From NCBI RefSeq assembly GCF_900119165.1, contig NZ_FPJG01000006.1, forward strand, positions 682,001 through 746,000: a DNA stretch of 64,000 bases, given 5' to 3'. Below the pieces are notes generated by a model. It was not told the DNA's origin, searched no databases, and saw only the letters and a program-made list of their open reading frames with translations. Positions 7,869-16,435 of the stretch are shown piece by piece. The first letter of the stretch is position 1. Every line of letters starts with the position of its first letter. The position numbers were made by a program, and so were the translations under genes. The stretch comes from Amycolatopsis australiensis (GTDB taxonomy: Bacteria > Actinomycetota > Actinomycetes > Mycobacteriales > Pseudonocardiaceae).

Positions 7869-8912
7869 ATGCCCGGTCGGCTCAAGAAGTTCGACGAGTT
7901 CTTCCAGCGCAAGGCCGCCGAGGGCGGCAACGTCGTCGCCATGGCCCGGATGGGGCTGGCGATGCGAGAGCGCGGGGAGCTCGCCGAGGCCGAGTCGTGG
8001 TACCGGAAGGCCGCCATGGGCGGCGACCGCGTCTCCATGACCGCGCTGGCGCACCTGCTGGCCGAACGCGGCGCCCACGACGAAGCCGAGCGCTGGTACC
8101 ACGAAGCGGCGCTGGCCGGCGAGCCGCACGGGATGCTGAACCTGGCCCGCTCCTACGAGCGGCGCGGCAAGCGCGAAGACGCCCAGCACTGGTACAGCGA
8201 GGCGGCCCACACCGGCGACCTGCCCTCGATCGCCGCCCTCGGCCGCCTGCTGCGCGAGCAGGGCCGGACCGAAGAGGCCGAGCCGTGGCTGCGGCAGGCC
8301 GCCGAAGCGGGCATCACCGGCGCGATGATCGACCTCGGCATCGTGCTCCGCGACCGCGGCCAGGCCGCCGAAGCGTCCCGCTGGTGGCGGTCCGCCGTGC
8401 AGGCGGGCGACCTCGCCGCCACCTGCCAGCTCGGCAGGCAGGCCGAGCGCCTCGGCCGTCCCGGCGACGCCGAGTCGTGGTACCGCCAGGGCGCGAGCGG
8501 CGGGCACGTCGAGGCGATCGTCCGGCTCGGGCTGCTGCTGCACCGCCGAGGCGACCTCGAAGAGGCCGAGAACTGGTACCTCGACGCCGCCGAGCGCGGC
8601 GACCCGGCGGCGATGACGAACCTGGGCGTCCTGGCCCGCAACCGCGGCGACGAAGGTGAGGCCGCCGCCTGGTACCGCAAGGCCGCCGAGCACGGCAGCG
8701 TCCCGGCGCTCACCAACCTCGGACACCTCGCCGAGCACCGGGACGACCTCGCCGAAGCCGAGCAGTGGTTCCGGCGGGCCGCTCAGACGGGTGACGTCCA
8801 GGGCATGCTCAGCCTGGCCAGGATGCTGCGGTCGCGCGGCGCCGCCCACGAGGCGGAAGTGTGGCTCGCCCGCGCGGAGCACGTCCAGGACGACCGGGAG
8901 CACCAGTTCTGA
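7869..8912 (+). CDS. Sel1-like / tetratricopeptide repeat protein
   Basis: The 347-residue protein consists almost wholly of about nine repeats of roughly 36 residues, each with the AEAESWYRKAAxxGD and AMxxLGxLLxxRG pattern of Sel1-like repeats. It should form a curved alpha-helical scaffold for protein-protein contacts. The ATG at 7869 follows CCGGAGGGAG and is preferred over much longer upstream readings. No signal peptide is seen, so it is cytoplasmic. The partner is unknown. Confidence 0.9.
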   Translation: MPGRLKKFDEFFQRKAAEGGNVVAMARMGLAMRERGELAEAESWYRKAAMGGDRVSMTALAHLLAERGAHDEAERWYHEAALAGEPHGMLNLARSYERRGKREDAQHWYSEAAHTGDLPSIAALGRLLREQGRTEEAEPWLRQAAEAGITGAMIDLGIVLRDRGQAAEASRWWRSAVQAGDLAATCQLGRQAERLGRPGDAESWYRQGASGGHVEAIVRLGLLLHRRGDLEEAENWYLDAAERGDPAAMTNLGVLARNRGDEGEAAAWYRKAAEHGSVPALTNLGHLAEHRDDLAEAEQWFRRAAQTGDVQGMLSLARMLRSRGAAHEAEVWLARAEHVQDDREHQF

Positions 8913-8918
8913 CTATTG

Positions 8919-8934
8919 TGTGATCCACTTCACA
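8919..8934. promoter_or_regulatory. Perfect CRP/GlxR-type site TGTGA-N6-TCACA
   Basis: TGTGATCCACTTCACA lies between the Sel1-repeat gene and the peptidase gene starting at 8951. It matches the TGTGA-N6-TCACA cyclic-AMP receptor protein consensus at all ten defined positions. The short distance to the start codon (17 bp) favours repression or a leader position rather than classical activation. A membrane adenylate cyclase gene lies elsewhere in this window at 58286. Confidence 0.55.
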
Positions 8935-8950
8935 GTTCTAGCCTGGACGG

Positions 8951-9436
8951 ATGAGGCCTCGGGTCCTGGTCGCGGGCATCGGCAACGTCTTCCTGCGGGA
9001 CGACGGCTTCGGCGTCGAAGTGCTCCGGGAACTCGACCGGGCCGGCCTGCCGCCTTGGGTGCAGATCGCCGACTACGACATCGCGACGGTCCACCTGGCG
9101 TACGACCTGACCGGCGGCTACGACACCACCATCCTCCTGGACGCGACCCCGCACGGCCGCCCGCCGGGCACGCTGTCGCTGACCGAGGAGCTGACGTCGG
9201 CGTCGGCGACCGACACGCACGGCCTGCGCCCGGACGCGGTGTTCCGCCTGCTGCGTCTCCTGGGCGGCGACGCGGGCCGCGTGCTGCTGCTGAGCTGCGA
9301 ACCGGCGTGCCTCGACGGTGGGCTCGGGCTGTCCCCGGCGGTCGAGGCCGCGGTGCCCGCCGCGGTGCGCGTGGTGACCGAACTGGCCTGGGGCGCCAGC
9401 CCGGAACTGCCGGCCCGGCAGGCCACCCAGGTCTGA
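8951..9436 (+). CDS. Hydrogenase maturation-type protease (HycI/HupD family)
   Basis: The 161-residue protein begins VLVAGIGNVFLRDDGFGVEV, the nickel-contacting motif of [NiFe]-hydrogenase C-terminal endopeptidases. It also has DYDIATVHLAYDL and VLLLSCEPACLDGGLGLSP, near the second metal-ligand region. Family members trim the large subunit after nickel insertion. No hydrogenase subunit gene is present in this window, so the substrate is either encoded elsewhere or differs. Confidence 0.85.
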   Translation: MRPRVLVAGIGNVFLRDDGFGVEVLRELDRAGLPPWVQIADYDIATVHLAYDLTGGYDTTILLDATPHGRPPGTLSLTEELTSASATDTHGLRPDAVFRLLRLLGGDAGRVLLLSCEPACLDGGLGLSPAVEAAVPAAVRVVTELAWGASPELPARQATQV

Positions 9437-9555
9437 TCTGGCAGCACCCGGTCACTGTCCGGATGTGGACGATCGGGGGAACTCTGTCACTCCCGGGCGC
9501 GTTCTGGGGCACAATCGTGCGGCAATCGGGCGTACGGCGGACTCCGGAGGGGCCA

Positions 9556-11466
9556 GTGCAGGGGCGGGACGTCGTGGTCGGCGGGACGACCGAAATGTGG
9601 GAGCGGCTGTTCGGGTCGCGGGAGACGTGGGGCTGGGAGTTCACGCCCCCGGCGCCCGTCACCGTCAGCCCGGAGGCGGCGACCCCGCCGGTTGCCGAGC
9701 AGGTCTACGCGCCCCACGACTACCAGCTGCGGGAGAAGCGCAGCAAGCGCGCCTGGCTGGGGCTGCTCGGCTGGATCGCGCTCACCTTCGTGCTCGTCGT
9801 GATGCTCGACGCGATGATGGAAAGCGTCTCCAAGCAGGTCCCGCTGGCCGCCGAGATCTTCGCGAGCGTCGTGTTCGGCGTCGGCGTCCTCCTCGCGGTG
9901 ATCCACTTCTTCCGGACGCGGCGGCGGTTCACCGTGCTGAAGCGCAGCTACGAGTCCCACTACAACCGCGCGCTCGAGTCCTACAAGCAAGCGCACTTCG
10001 CGTGGCAGCAACGCGTCGCCGAGCACGACCGGCGCGAGCGCGACCGCGTCGGCTCCGCGATGCTGTGGCAGCCGGTGAAGCTCGGTTCGCGGCCGAACCG
10101 GATCGACGTCTTCGGCGGGACCGAGGACGGCTGGGCGAGCCTGCTCGCCACCAGCGGCGCGGCCCAGCTGGCCGCCGGCGCGTCGATGCTCCTGCTGGAC
10201 CTGACCGACATGGCCGTGGGCGACGACCTGGCGACCGCGGCGGCCGGCAAGGGCTACGAGGTCGCGGTGCACGAGCTGCCGCGCGACCTCGGCGCGTTCG
10301 GCCTGCTCGCCGACCTCGACCCGCACGAGCTGGCCGAGGTGCTCGCCGAGGCGATGCACAACCTGAACCGGACCGCGATGGGCGCCGACCTGCGCGGCCT
10401 GCACGCGGACCTGCTGGCCACGGTCGCCGAGCGGCTGAGCGGGCCGGTCACCTTCACCAAGCTGGTCGCCGGGCTGCAGGTGCTGCGCCGGGTGTACGAC
10501 GCGGGCTCCGACGAGACACTGTCGGCCGACGAGCTGCGCAAGCTGAACTCCTACGTCGACACCGTCGGCAACACCGAGCAAGTCCGCAACGAGCTCATCG
10601 CGCTCGAAGGCGAGATCCGCGGGCTGGCGCGAGCCGAGCAGGCGCAGGACACCGCGCCCACCGGGTTCCGCGCGAGCTGGCCGGTGCGTGGCCTGTCCGT
10701 CGTCGCGACCCGGACCAAGATCGGCAGGCACAAGCGGTTCCTGGACCACGTCGTGTTCCACCGCGCCCTGCAGGAGCTGCACACCCGCGACACGACCGGC
10801 CGGGAGGTGCTGGTCGTCGCCGGCGCCGACCAGATCGGGCTCGAAGCCCTCGAAGCCATGGCCCAGCAGGCCCGGCGGGCCGGTGTCCGGCTCGTCTTCC
10901 TGCTCCGCCACCTGCGCGACGACCTGCGGAAGCTGCTCGGCGGCGCGGGCAGCGTCAGCCTGCTGATGCAGCTGGGCAACGCCGAAGAGGCGGCGGCCGC
11001 CGCCGAGTACATCGGGCGCGGCTTCAAGTTCGTGCTGTCCCAGCTGACCGAAGAGATGGGCAAGACGTTCACGCACGGCACGGCGTCCAGCCAGGGCGGC
11101 TCGGTCGGCACGTCGCACAGCCGCGGCTACACCTTCGGCACCAACAGCTCCTACACCAGCGGCAGCGGCGGCAACAGCTCGTCCACGATGGGCACCTCGT
11201 CGAGCCGCACGACCACGAACACGACCACGCGCGAGCGGAACTGGCAGGAAACGGTCAACCAGTCCGAAGGCATCTCGCGCAGCGAAGGCGAGACGATGGC
11301 CCGCGTCTACGAGTTCCAGGTGGAGCCGACCGCGCTGCAGTCGCTGGCGCCGACGGCGTTCGTGCTGGTGGAAGCCGGCCCCGGCGGCCGGCGCGTGGTC
11401 ATGGGCGACTGCAACCCCGGCATCGTGCTGCTCGACCGGGTCGCCCGCGACGCGCTGCCCCGCTGA
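9556..11466 (+). CDS. Membrane protein resembling a degenerate TraG/VirD4-type ATPase
   Basis: The 636-residue protein has two transmembrane helices (about 67-85 and 99-118), then a large cytoplasmic region. VFGGTEDGWASLL (185-197) sits where a P-loop would be but lacks the GKT/S residues. EVLVVAGADQIGLEALEAM (from 417) resembles the Walker-B region of coupling proteins without the acidic DE pair. A Ser/Thr/Gly-rich stretch (503-575) is followed by YEFQVEPTALQSLAPTAFVL, similar to the tail of such ATPases. The GTG start at 9556 follows GGAGGGG. Its stop overlaps the next start by one base. I infer a non-catalytic partner of the ATPase encoded next. No named family was recognised with certainty. 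Confidence 0.6.
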   Translation: MQGRDVVVGGTTEMWERLFGSRETWGWEFTPPAPVTVSPEAATPPVAEQVYAPHDYQLREKRSKRAWLGLLGWIALTFVLVVMLDAMMESVSKQVPLAAEIFASVVFGVGVLLAVIHFFRTRRRFTVLKRSYESHYNRALESYKQAHFAWQQRVAEHDRRERDRVGSAMLWQPVKLGSRPNRIDVFGGTEDGWASLLATSGAAQLAAGASMLLLDLTDMAVGDDLATAAAGKGYEVAVHELPRDLGAFGLLADLDPHELAEVLAEAMHNLNRTAMGADLRGLHADLLATVAERLSGPVTFTKLVAGLQVLRRVYDAGSDETLSADELRKLNSYVDTVGNTEQVRNELIALEGEIRGLARAEQAQDTAPTGFRASWPVRGLSVVATRTKIGRHKRFLDHVVFHRALQELHTRDTTGREVLVVAGADQIGLEALEAMAQQARRAGVRLVFLLRHLRDDLRKLLGGAGSVSLLMQLGNAEEAAAAAEYIGRGFKFVLSQLTEEMGKTFTHGTASSQGGSVGTSHSRGYTFGTNSSYTSGSGGNSSSTMGTSSSRTTTNTTTRERNWQETVNQSEGISRSEGETMARVYEFQVEPTALQSLAPTAFVLVEAGPGGRRVVMGDCNPGIVLLDRVARDALPR

Positions 11467-14273
11467 TGTCGCCCCTCGACGGGTTCGGCTTTCACCGTCT
11501 GCTGTCGGTGCCGCGCGGCGACGACCTGGCGACGAACGCCGACCGGCCCGACGAGACGGGTGGCCGGGCCCCGGCCCAGCTGTTCGCCGCGCTGACCGCG
11601 GCCCACGCCGGGCTGCGCCACCACGGCCCGGACGCGGCGTTCGCCGTCGCCTGGGACCGCACGGGCGGGGCACGGCCGCTGCGGGTGCTGGTCGGCGGAC
11701 GGCCGCACTCGCCGGTCGCGCGGCCGGCGGCCGGGCCGGTGCCGATCCTCTACCCGCCGGGCAGCCTCGGCACGCCCGTGCCGGCGGCCGAGGTCGCCGA
11801 CCGCTGGGCGGCGCTGCCCGCGTGGACCCGCTGCGCGGGTGGCCATGATCCACTGTGGACGCCACAGTCCCGTTCGGAAGCGCCGGGCCGCGGCGGCTTC
11901 GACGACTACGTCGCCCACCTGCCCGGCGAGTTCGTCTGGCTCGTCGTCGCCGAGCCGCTGGGCGCCGACGCCGTGGAGCGCGAGCTCGTCGGGCTCGAGA
12001 CGACGATCCCGCGGCTGCGCCAGCGGGAGAACTCCGAGCCGGACCGCATCGCGCTGCTGCGGGCGGAAGGCCGGTACCGGGAGCTGTCGCGGGCGCAGTC
12101 GGCGGGGCTGTGGACGGTGCACGTGCTGGTCGGCGGCCCGGACGAGCCGAGCGCCCGCGCGGCGGCCGCGCTGCTCTGCAGCGCCAGCGATCTCGACACG
12201 CTGCCGTACGTGCTGACGCCCGGCACGGAGTGCGCGAAGTTCGCCGAGGCCTGGCAGGCGCCGGGCGCTTTCTCCGCGCCCGGCGAGTTCGTCGCGGCCA
12301 TCGCCCGCCCGCCGCGGCGCGAGCTGCCGGGGATCCGGATGACCGAGCCACCCCTGTTCGACGTCACCCCGGAACAGCAGGGCGAGGTCCCGCTGGGCAC
12401 CGTCCTCGACGACGCCGACCAGCCGGTCGGCGAGTTCTCCGTCGCGCTGGACACGCTCAACCGGCACACGTTCGTCGCGGGCGCCACGGGTTCGGGCAAG
12501 TCGCAGACCGTCCGGCACCTGCTGGCCGGCCTGCACGAGGCGGGCGTGCCGTGGCTGGTGATCGAGCCCGCGAAGGCGGAGTACGCGGCGATGGCCGGCC
12601 GGATCGGGCCCGGAGGCCGGGTCACGGTGATCCGGCCCGGCGACCCCGACGCGTACCCGGCGGGGCTGAACCCCCTCGAACCGGTGGCGGGCTTCCCGCT
12701 GCAGACGCACCTGGATCTGACCCGCGCGTTGTTCATGGCCGCGTTCGACGCGGACGAGCCGTTCCCGCAGGTGCTCGCGCAGGCGCTGACCAGGTGCTAC
12801 ACCGAGCAGGGCTGGGACCCGGTGACCGGCGAGGTGCGCGGCCGCGTCGAGCCGGTGAAGTACCCGAGCCTGGGCGACCTGCAAGCGACGGCGATCGAAG
12901 TCGTCAAGGGCATCGGCTACGGCAAGGAGGTCGCCGACAACGTCCGCGGCTTCGTCGACGTCCGCATCGGCTCGCTGCGGCTCGGCACGCCGGGCCGGTT
13001 CTTCGAAGGCGGCCACCCGCTCGACGTCGCGGCGCTGCTGCGCGGCAACGTCGTGCTGGAGATCGAGGACATCGGCTCGGACATGGACAAGGCGTTCTTC
13101 ATCGGCGCCGTGCTGATCCGGCTGTTCGAGCACCTGCGCGTCCACCACGGCGCGGGTTCGCCGGGGTTGCGGCACGTGCTGGTGCTGGAGGAGGCGCATC
13201 GGCTGCTGAAGCGGGCGGAGCCGGGCAGCCCGACCGAGCACGCCGTGGAGCTGTTCACGTCGCTGCTGGCGGAGATCCGGGCGTACGGCGAGGGAATCGT
13301 CGTCGCCGAGCAGATCCCGGGCAAGATCGTGCCGGACGTCATCAAGAACACGGCGTGCAAGATCCTCCACCGGCTGCCGGCGGAGGACGACCGGCTGGCG
13401 GTCGGGGCGACGATGAACCTGAGCGAGGCCCAGTCCCGGCACGTCGTCACGCTGCCACCCGGCCGGGCGGCGGTGTTCACCGACGGCATGGACCGCCCGC
13501 TGCGGCTGTCGATGCCGCTGGGCGAGTCACTGGAGGACGCTTCGGCCGTGTCGAAGACGCCGGCGCTGGCCGCGCGGCGAAGTGTCGCGTGTGGACAGTT
13601 GTGCGCGGAACGGCCGTGCACGTTGCGGGAGCTGGGCCGGGCGGTGTACCGCGCGGACGAGGACCCACAGCTGGTGCTGTGGCTGGAGCTGCTGACGGTC
13701 GCGCACATCACGGGTCGCCGTGCTCCCGAACCGGACCCGGGCTGGATCGCGTCGCTGCACACGGCGTACGACGAGCGGACCCTGGAATGCGCGGTGGCAC
13801 ACCGGATCCAGGCGGCGGTGGACGCCCGGTACGCGGGCATCACGGAGTACAACGCGGCGGACGAGTTCGTCGCGCACCTGGCATCGAGCGCCGGGCGGAC
13901 GCTGGCCGGTGCGCCGTCCGGCTGCGACGGCACGGAAGTCCGCTGGCAGGCGGGAAGTTACCGCTGGTACGACGTCCTGGTGGCATTGAAGCGGGGCGAG
14001 CCGGTGGACACGTCGTCACGCGGGTTGGAGCTGCCGGGATCGACACCGGAGGAGCGGCTGGCATCGTTGCGCCGGCGACCGGACACGTGGCGAAACGACG
14101 ACGCGACGGTGCTGGGCACGGTATCCCCGACACGGATCAATAAGGCGGCGAGCAGGCTGAGCAACGCACGGGACGCGGTGACGCGTTTCGAGTCGGCAAC
14201 GGCATTCCTGAACTTGAAGTTCCCGGCGGCGCGGGTGCTGCGGATGGACACGAAGCGAGGGGCTGAGGGATGA
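11466..14273 (+). CDS. HerA/VirB4-like ATP-binding protein
   Basis: The 935-residue protein carries a Walker A motif GATGSGKS at 339-346 and a Walker B-type LVLEEAH with acidic residues E575-E576. The HerA/DUF87 arrangement continues through AEQIPGKIVPDVIKNT and KILHRLPAEDDRLAVG. The N-terminal 320 residues include a helical region reminiscent of the VirB4/TrbE N-terminal domain (inference). The C-terminal 230 residues are unassigned. Start and stop both overlap neighbours (TGATG and ATGA), so the three genes are translationally coupled. HerA-type ATPases translocate DNA or move protein substrates. Here the nearby acidic repeat protein may be a partner. Confidence 0.8.
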   Translation: MSPLDGFGFHRLLSVPRGDDLATNADRPDETGGRAPAQLFAALTAAHAGLRHHGPDAAFAVAWDRTGGARPLRVLVGGRPHSPVARPAAGPVPILYPPGSLGTPVPAAEVADRWAALPAWTRCAGGHDPLWTPQSRSEAPGRGGFDDYVAHLPGEFVWLVVAEPLGADAVERELVGLETTIPRLRQRENSEPDRIALLRAEGRYRELSRAQSAGLWTVHVLVGGPDEPSARAAAALLCSASDLDTLPYVLTPGTECAKFAEAWQAPGAFSAPGEFVAAIARPPRRELPGIRMTEPPLFDVTPEQQGEVPLGTVLDDADQPVGEFSVALDTLNRHTFVAGATGSGKSQTVRHLLAGLHEAGVPWLVIEPAKAEYAAMAGRIGPGGRVTVIRPGDPDAYPAGLNPLEPVAGFPLQTHLDLTRALFMAAFDADEPFPQVLAQALTRCYTEQGWDPVTGEVRGRVEPVKYPSLGDLQATAIEVVKGIGYGKEVADNVRGFVDVRIGSLRLGTPGRFFEGGHPLDVAALLRGNVVLEIEDIGSDMDKAFFIGAVLIRLFEHLRVHHGAGSPGLRHVLVLEEAHRLLKRAEPGSPTEHAVELFTSLLAEIRAYGEGIVVAEQIPGKIVPDVIKNTACKILHRLPAEDDRLAVGATMNLSEAQSRHVVTLPPGRAAVFTDGMDRPLRLSMPLGESLEDASAVSKTPALAARRSVACGQLCAERPCTLRELGRAVYRADEDPQLVLWLELLTVAHITGRRAPEPDPGWIASLHTAYDERTLECAVAHRIQAAVDARYAGITEYNAADEFVAHLASSAGRTLAGAPSGCDGTEVRWQAGSYRWYDVLVALKRGEPVDTSSRGLELPGSTPEERLASLRRRPDTWRNDDATVLGTVSPTRINKAASRLSNARDAVTRFESATAFLNLKFPAARVLRMDTKRGAEG

Positions 14274-16432
14274 ATGAGACGAGCGACGCACCGGAAGCCC
14301 CGGAACCACCGCCGGAACCGGCGGAGGACGACCAGCCGGCGGGCCCGGTGGAGGACGAACCGACGGACTCGCCAGGCACTGACCAGCAGCAACCGGAAGG
14401 CTCGGCGGAAAACCCACCGGCAGCAGCGGACCCGGCGGACGATTCGGACCAGCAGAGCGGCCCGGTGGAGGACGAACCGACGGACTCGCCAGGCACTGAC
14501 CAGCAGCAACCGGAAGGCTCGGCGGAAAACCCACCGGCAGCAGCGGACCCGGCGGACGATTCGGACCAGCAGAGCGGCCCGGTGGAGGACGAACCGACGG
14601 ACTCGCCAGGCACTGACCAGCAGCAACCGGAAGGCTCGGCGGAAAACCCACCGGCAGCAGCGGACCCGGCGGACGATTCGGACCAGCAGAGCGGCCCCGT
14701 GGAGGACGAACCGACGGACTCGCCAGGCACTGACCAGCAGCAACCGGAAGGCTCGGCGGAAAACCCACCGGCAGCAGCGGACCCGGCGGACGATTCGGAC
14801 CAGCAGAGCGGCCCCGTGGAGGACGAACCGACGGACTCGCCAGGCACTGACCAGCAGCAACCGGAAGGCTCGGCGGAGAACCCACCGGCAGCAGCGGACC
14901 CGGCGGACGATTCGGACCAGCAGAGCGGCCCCGTGGAGGACGTCGAGGATGAGGACGGCGCGGAAGGAGCGACCGCCACCGACGACCACACCGAAGAACC
15001 CGACAGCCGTCAGGACGAGGCAGCGACCGAAGAAGCCGCCCACCCGGACGAAGACGACCACAACGACGAAGCGAACCACCTCGCCGACGAAACCGAACAA
15101 CGCAACGAGGAAACTGACGACAACACCGACCAAGCCGAGGAAACAGACCGCCACGACGCCGACGAAGATGATCGCCGCGCCGAGCAAGCCGACGACAGCC
15201 GTGCCGACGAGGACGACCGTCGCGACGAGGAGGACACCGACGCCGACGATCCTGACAACGTCGAGCGAGAACGGGAACTGAAGCCGAACGACCCACGCTG
15301 GGACGGCCCGTGGAACTCGGTGGCATCCGAATCCCGGACCGACCAACCGCCGACGGCCACCGCGGAGCAGGAACCCGGTCGTGAGCCGACGGAATCCTCT
15401 CAGGAGGGCGAGCGGAATCAAGACGACCGTCAGGCGTCCGAGCGTGACGCGGAGTCCCGGGACCAGGACGACTTCGGGCGCGAACGGGAACTCGCCCCGC
15501 GCAGCATGGCCGGGGACACGTCCGCGAGCGGATCCCGGGTCGAGCAGCCGGCGGCGCCCCAGGAAATCCCGTTGGTCCAGACCGGTCCGGAAATTGCCGG
15601 AGCCCGGCCGGAAGTTCCGCAGCGAACGCCCGCCGAAATGCCGGTTGTCCGTCCGCAGGAACAGACTGTCGCCTCGCCCGCGACGATGGAACTGAGTGCC
15701 CGAGCGGTCGCGGGAGACAGGTCCGAGGCCAAGCTCGCGCCTGGCGCCGAAACCCGGGTGGAGCCGACCACCGAGAGCCGGGGCCGGGAAAGCGACCGAT
15801 ACGAAGGCTTCTACGACCACAAAACCGGCGACCTTCGGCTCGGCCCCGAAGACCGAAGCACCGCCCCGGAACTGCAGCGCGCGCACCCCGGCGACACCAC
15901 CGGCGGCGCGTGGCAAGAGCCGTTCTCCTCGGACGGCGACACCGTGGCGAGGTACGAGGAGGGCGAGGGCTGGACGCGCACGGAGCAACGCGAGCCCAGC
16001 AGCCGGAACGAAACCTCCGACCAACCGGACCGCGACGACATCGGCGTGGCCGACGACGAGGTTCCGGAGGAACCGGAAGAGGACCCGCTGAACGAGGCCG
16101 AGGAAGCGGCAGAGTACGTCGACAAGGTCGTGGAAGGCCGCCCGGAACAGGAGCGCTCGGAGACCGGCGAGGCAAAGACCGAGAGCGGCGAAACCAGGAC
16201 CGGACACGAGGAAACCGTGATGAGGACCGGACACGAAGCTCATATCGAAGCGGTCCCGCCGACCGAGCCCACCCTGGGCGCAGCCACGTCCTTCCTGTTG
16301 GGTGCGGCCGCGCTGTCCAAATCGGGCGGCAGGGCCCTCGGCGACACGTGGAAGTCCCTGCGCGGGGACGAGCCGTCCATGATGCCAGAAGAGCCGGAAA
16401 ACCCCGACGAGGACGAGGACGAGGAGAAATAG
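14270..16432 (+). CDS. Acidic repeat-containing protein of the HerA-like operon
   Basis: The 720-residue protein is very rich in Asp, Glu, Pro and Gln. Residues about 25-219 are five copies of a 39-residue unit starting PVEDEPTDSPGTDQQQPEGS. A highly charged Asp/Glu/Arg region follows to about 340. The C-terminal 60 residues contain a hydrophobic patch (LGAATSFLLGAAALS) and another acidic tail. It starts by ATGA overlap with the ATPase gene. No enzymatic domain is seen. The disordered acidic character suggests a DNA-mimic, chaperone-like or surface-spacing role, which is speculation. The stop is 3 bp from the convergent LysR gene. Confidence 0.75.
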   Translation: MNETSDAPEAPEPPPEPAEDDQPAGPVEDEPTDSPGTDQQQPEGSAENPPAAADPADDSDQQSGPVEDEPTDSPGTDQQQPEGSAENPPAAADPADDSDQQSGPVEDEPTDSPGTDQQQPEGSAENPPAAADPADDSDQQSGPVEDEPTDSPGTDQQQPEGSAENPPAAADPADDSDQQSGPVEDEPTDSPGTDQQQPEGSAENPPAAADPADDSDQQSGPVEDVEDEDGAEGATATDDHTEEPDSRQDEAATEEAAHPDEDDHNDEANHLADETEQRNEETDDNTDQAEETDRHDADEDDRRAEQADDSRADEDDRRDEEDTDADDPDNVERERELKPNDPRWDGPWNSVASESRTDQPPTATAEQEPGREPTESSQEGERNQDDRQASERDAESRDQDDFGRERELAPRSMAGDTSASGSRVEQPAAPQEIPLVQTGPEIAGARPEVPQRTPAEMPVVRPQEQTVASPATMELSARAVAGDRSEAKLAPGAETRVEPTTESRGRESDRYEGFYDHKTGDLRLGPEDRSTAPELQRAHPGDTTGGAWQEPFSSDGDTVARYEEGEGWTRTEQREPSSRNETSDQPDRDDIGVADDEVPEEPEEDPLNEAEEAAEYVDKVVEGRPEQERSETGEAKTESGETRTGHEETVMRTGHEAHIEAVPPTEPTLGAATSFLLGAAALSKSGGRALGDTWKSLRGDEPSMMPEEPENPDEDEDEEK
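14344..14928 (+). repeat. Five tandem 117-bp coding repeats
   Basis: Units begin at 14344, 14461, 14578, 14695 and 14812, and a sixth copy is abandoned after about 14 bp at 14929. Copies differ at very few bases: GGCCCGGTGG becomes GGCCCCGTGG in the last three starts, and one A-to-G change lies near 14878. The nucleotide identity exceeds what protein constraint would need, pointing to recent expansion by slippage or unequal recombination. Confidence 0.95.
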
Positions 16433-16435
16433 CCG

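Noticed and set aside
9487..12351. A 954-codon open frame on the minus strand
   Set aside because: It is Arg/Ala/Pro-rich antisense shadow of the HerA-like operon; the plus-strand proteins have clear motifs, ribosome sites and coupled starts.
11466..14273. Using the HerA-like ATPase as the missing VirB4 of the mobile element
   Set aside because: It lies 10 kb outside attL, in chromosomal context with its own operon, so no link to the element can be claimed.
14344..14928. CRISPR array
   Set aside because: Units are 117-bp tandem coding repeats without unique spacers.
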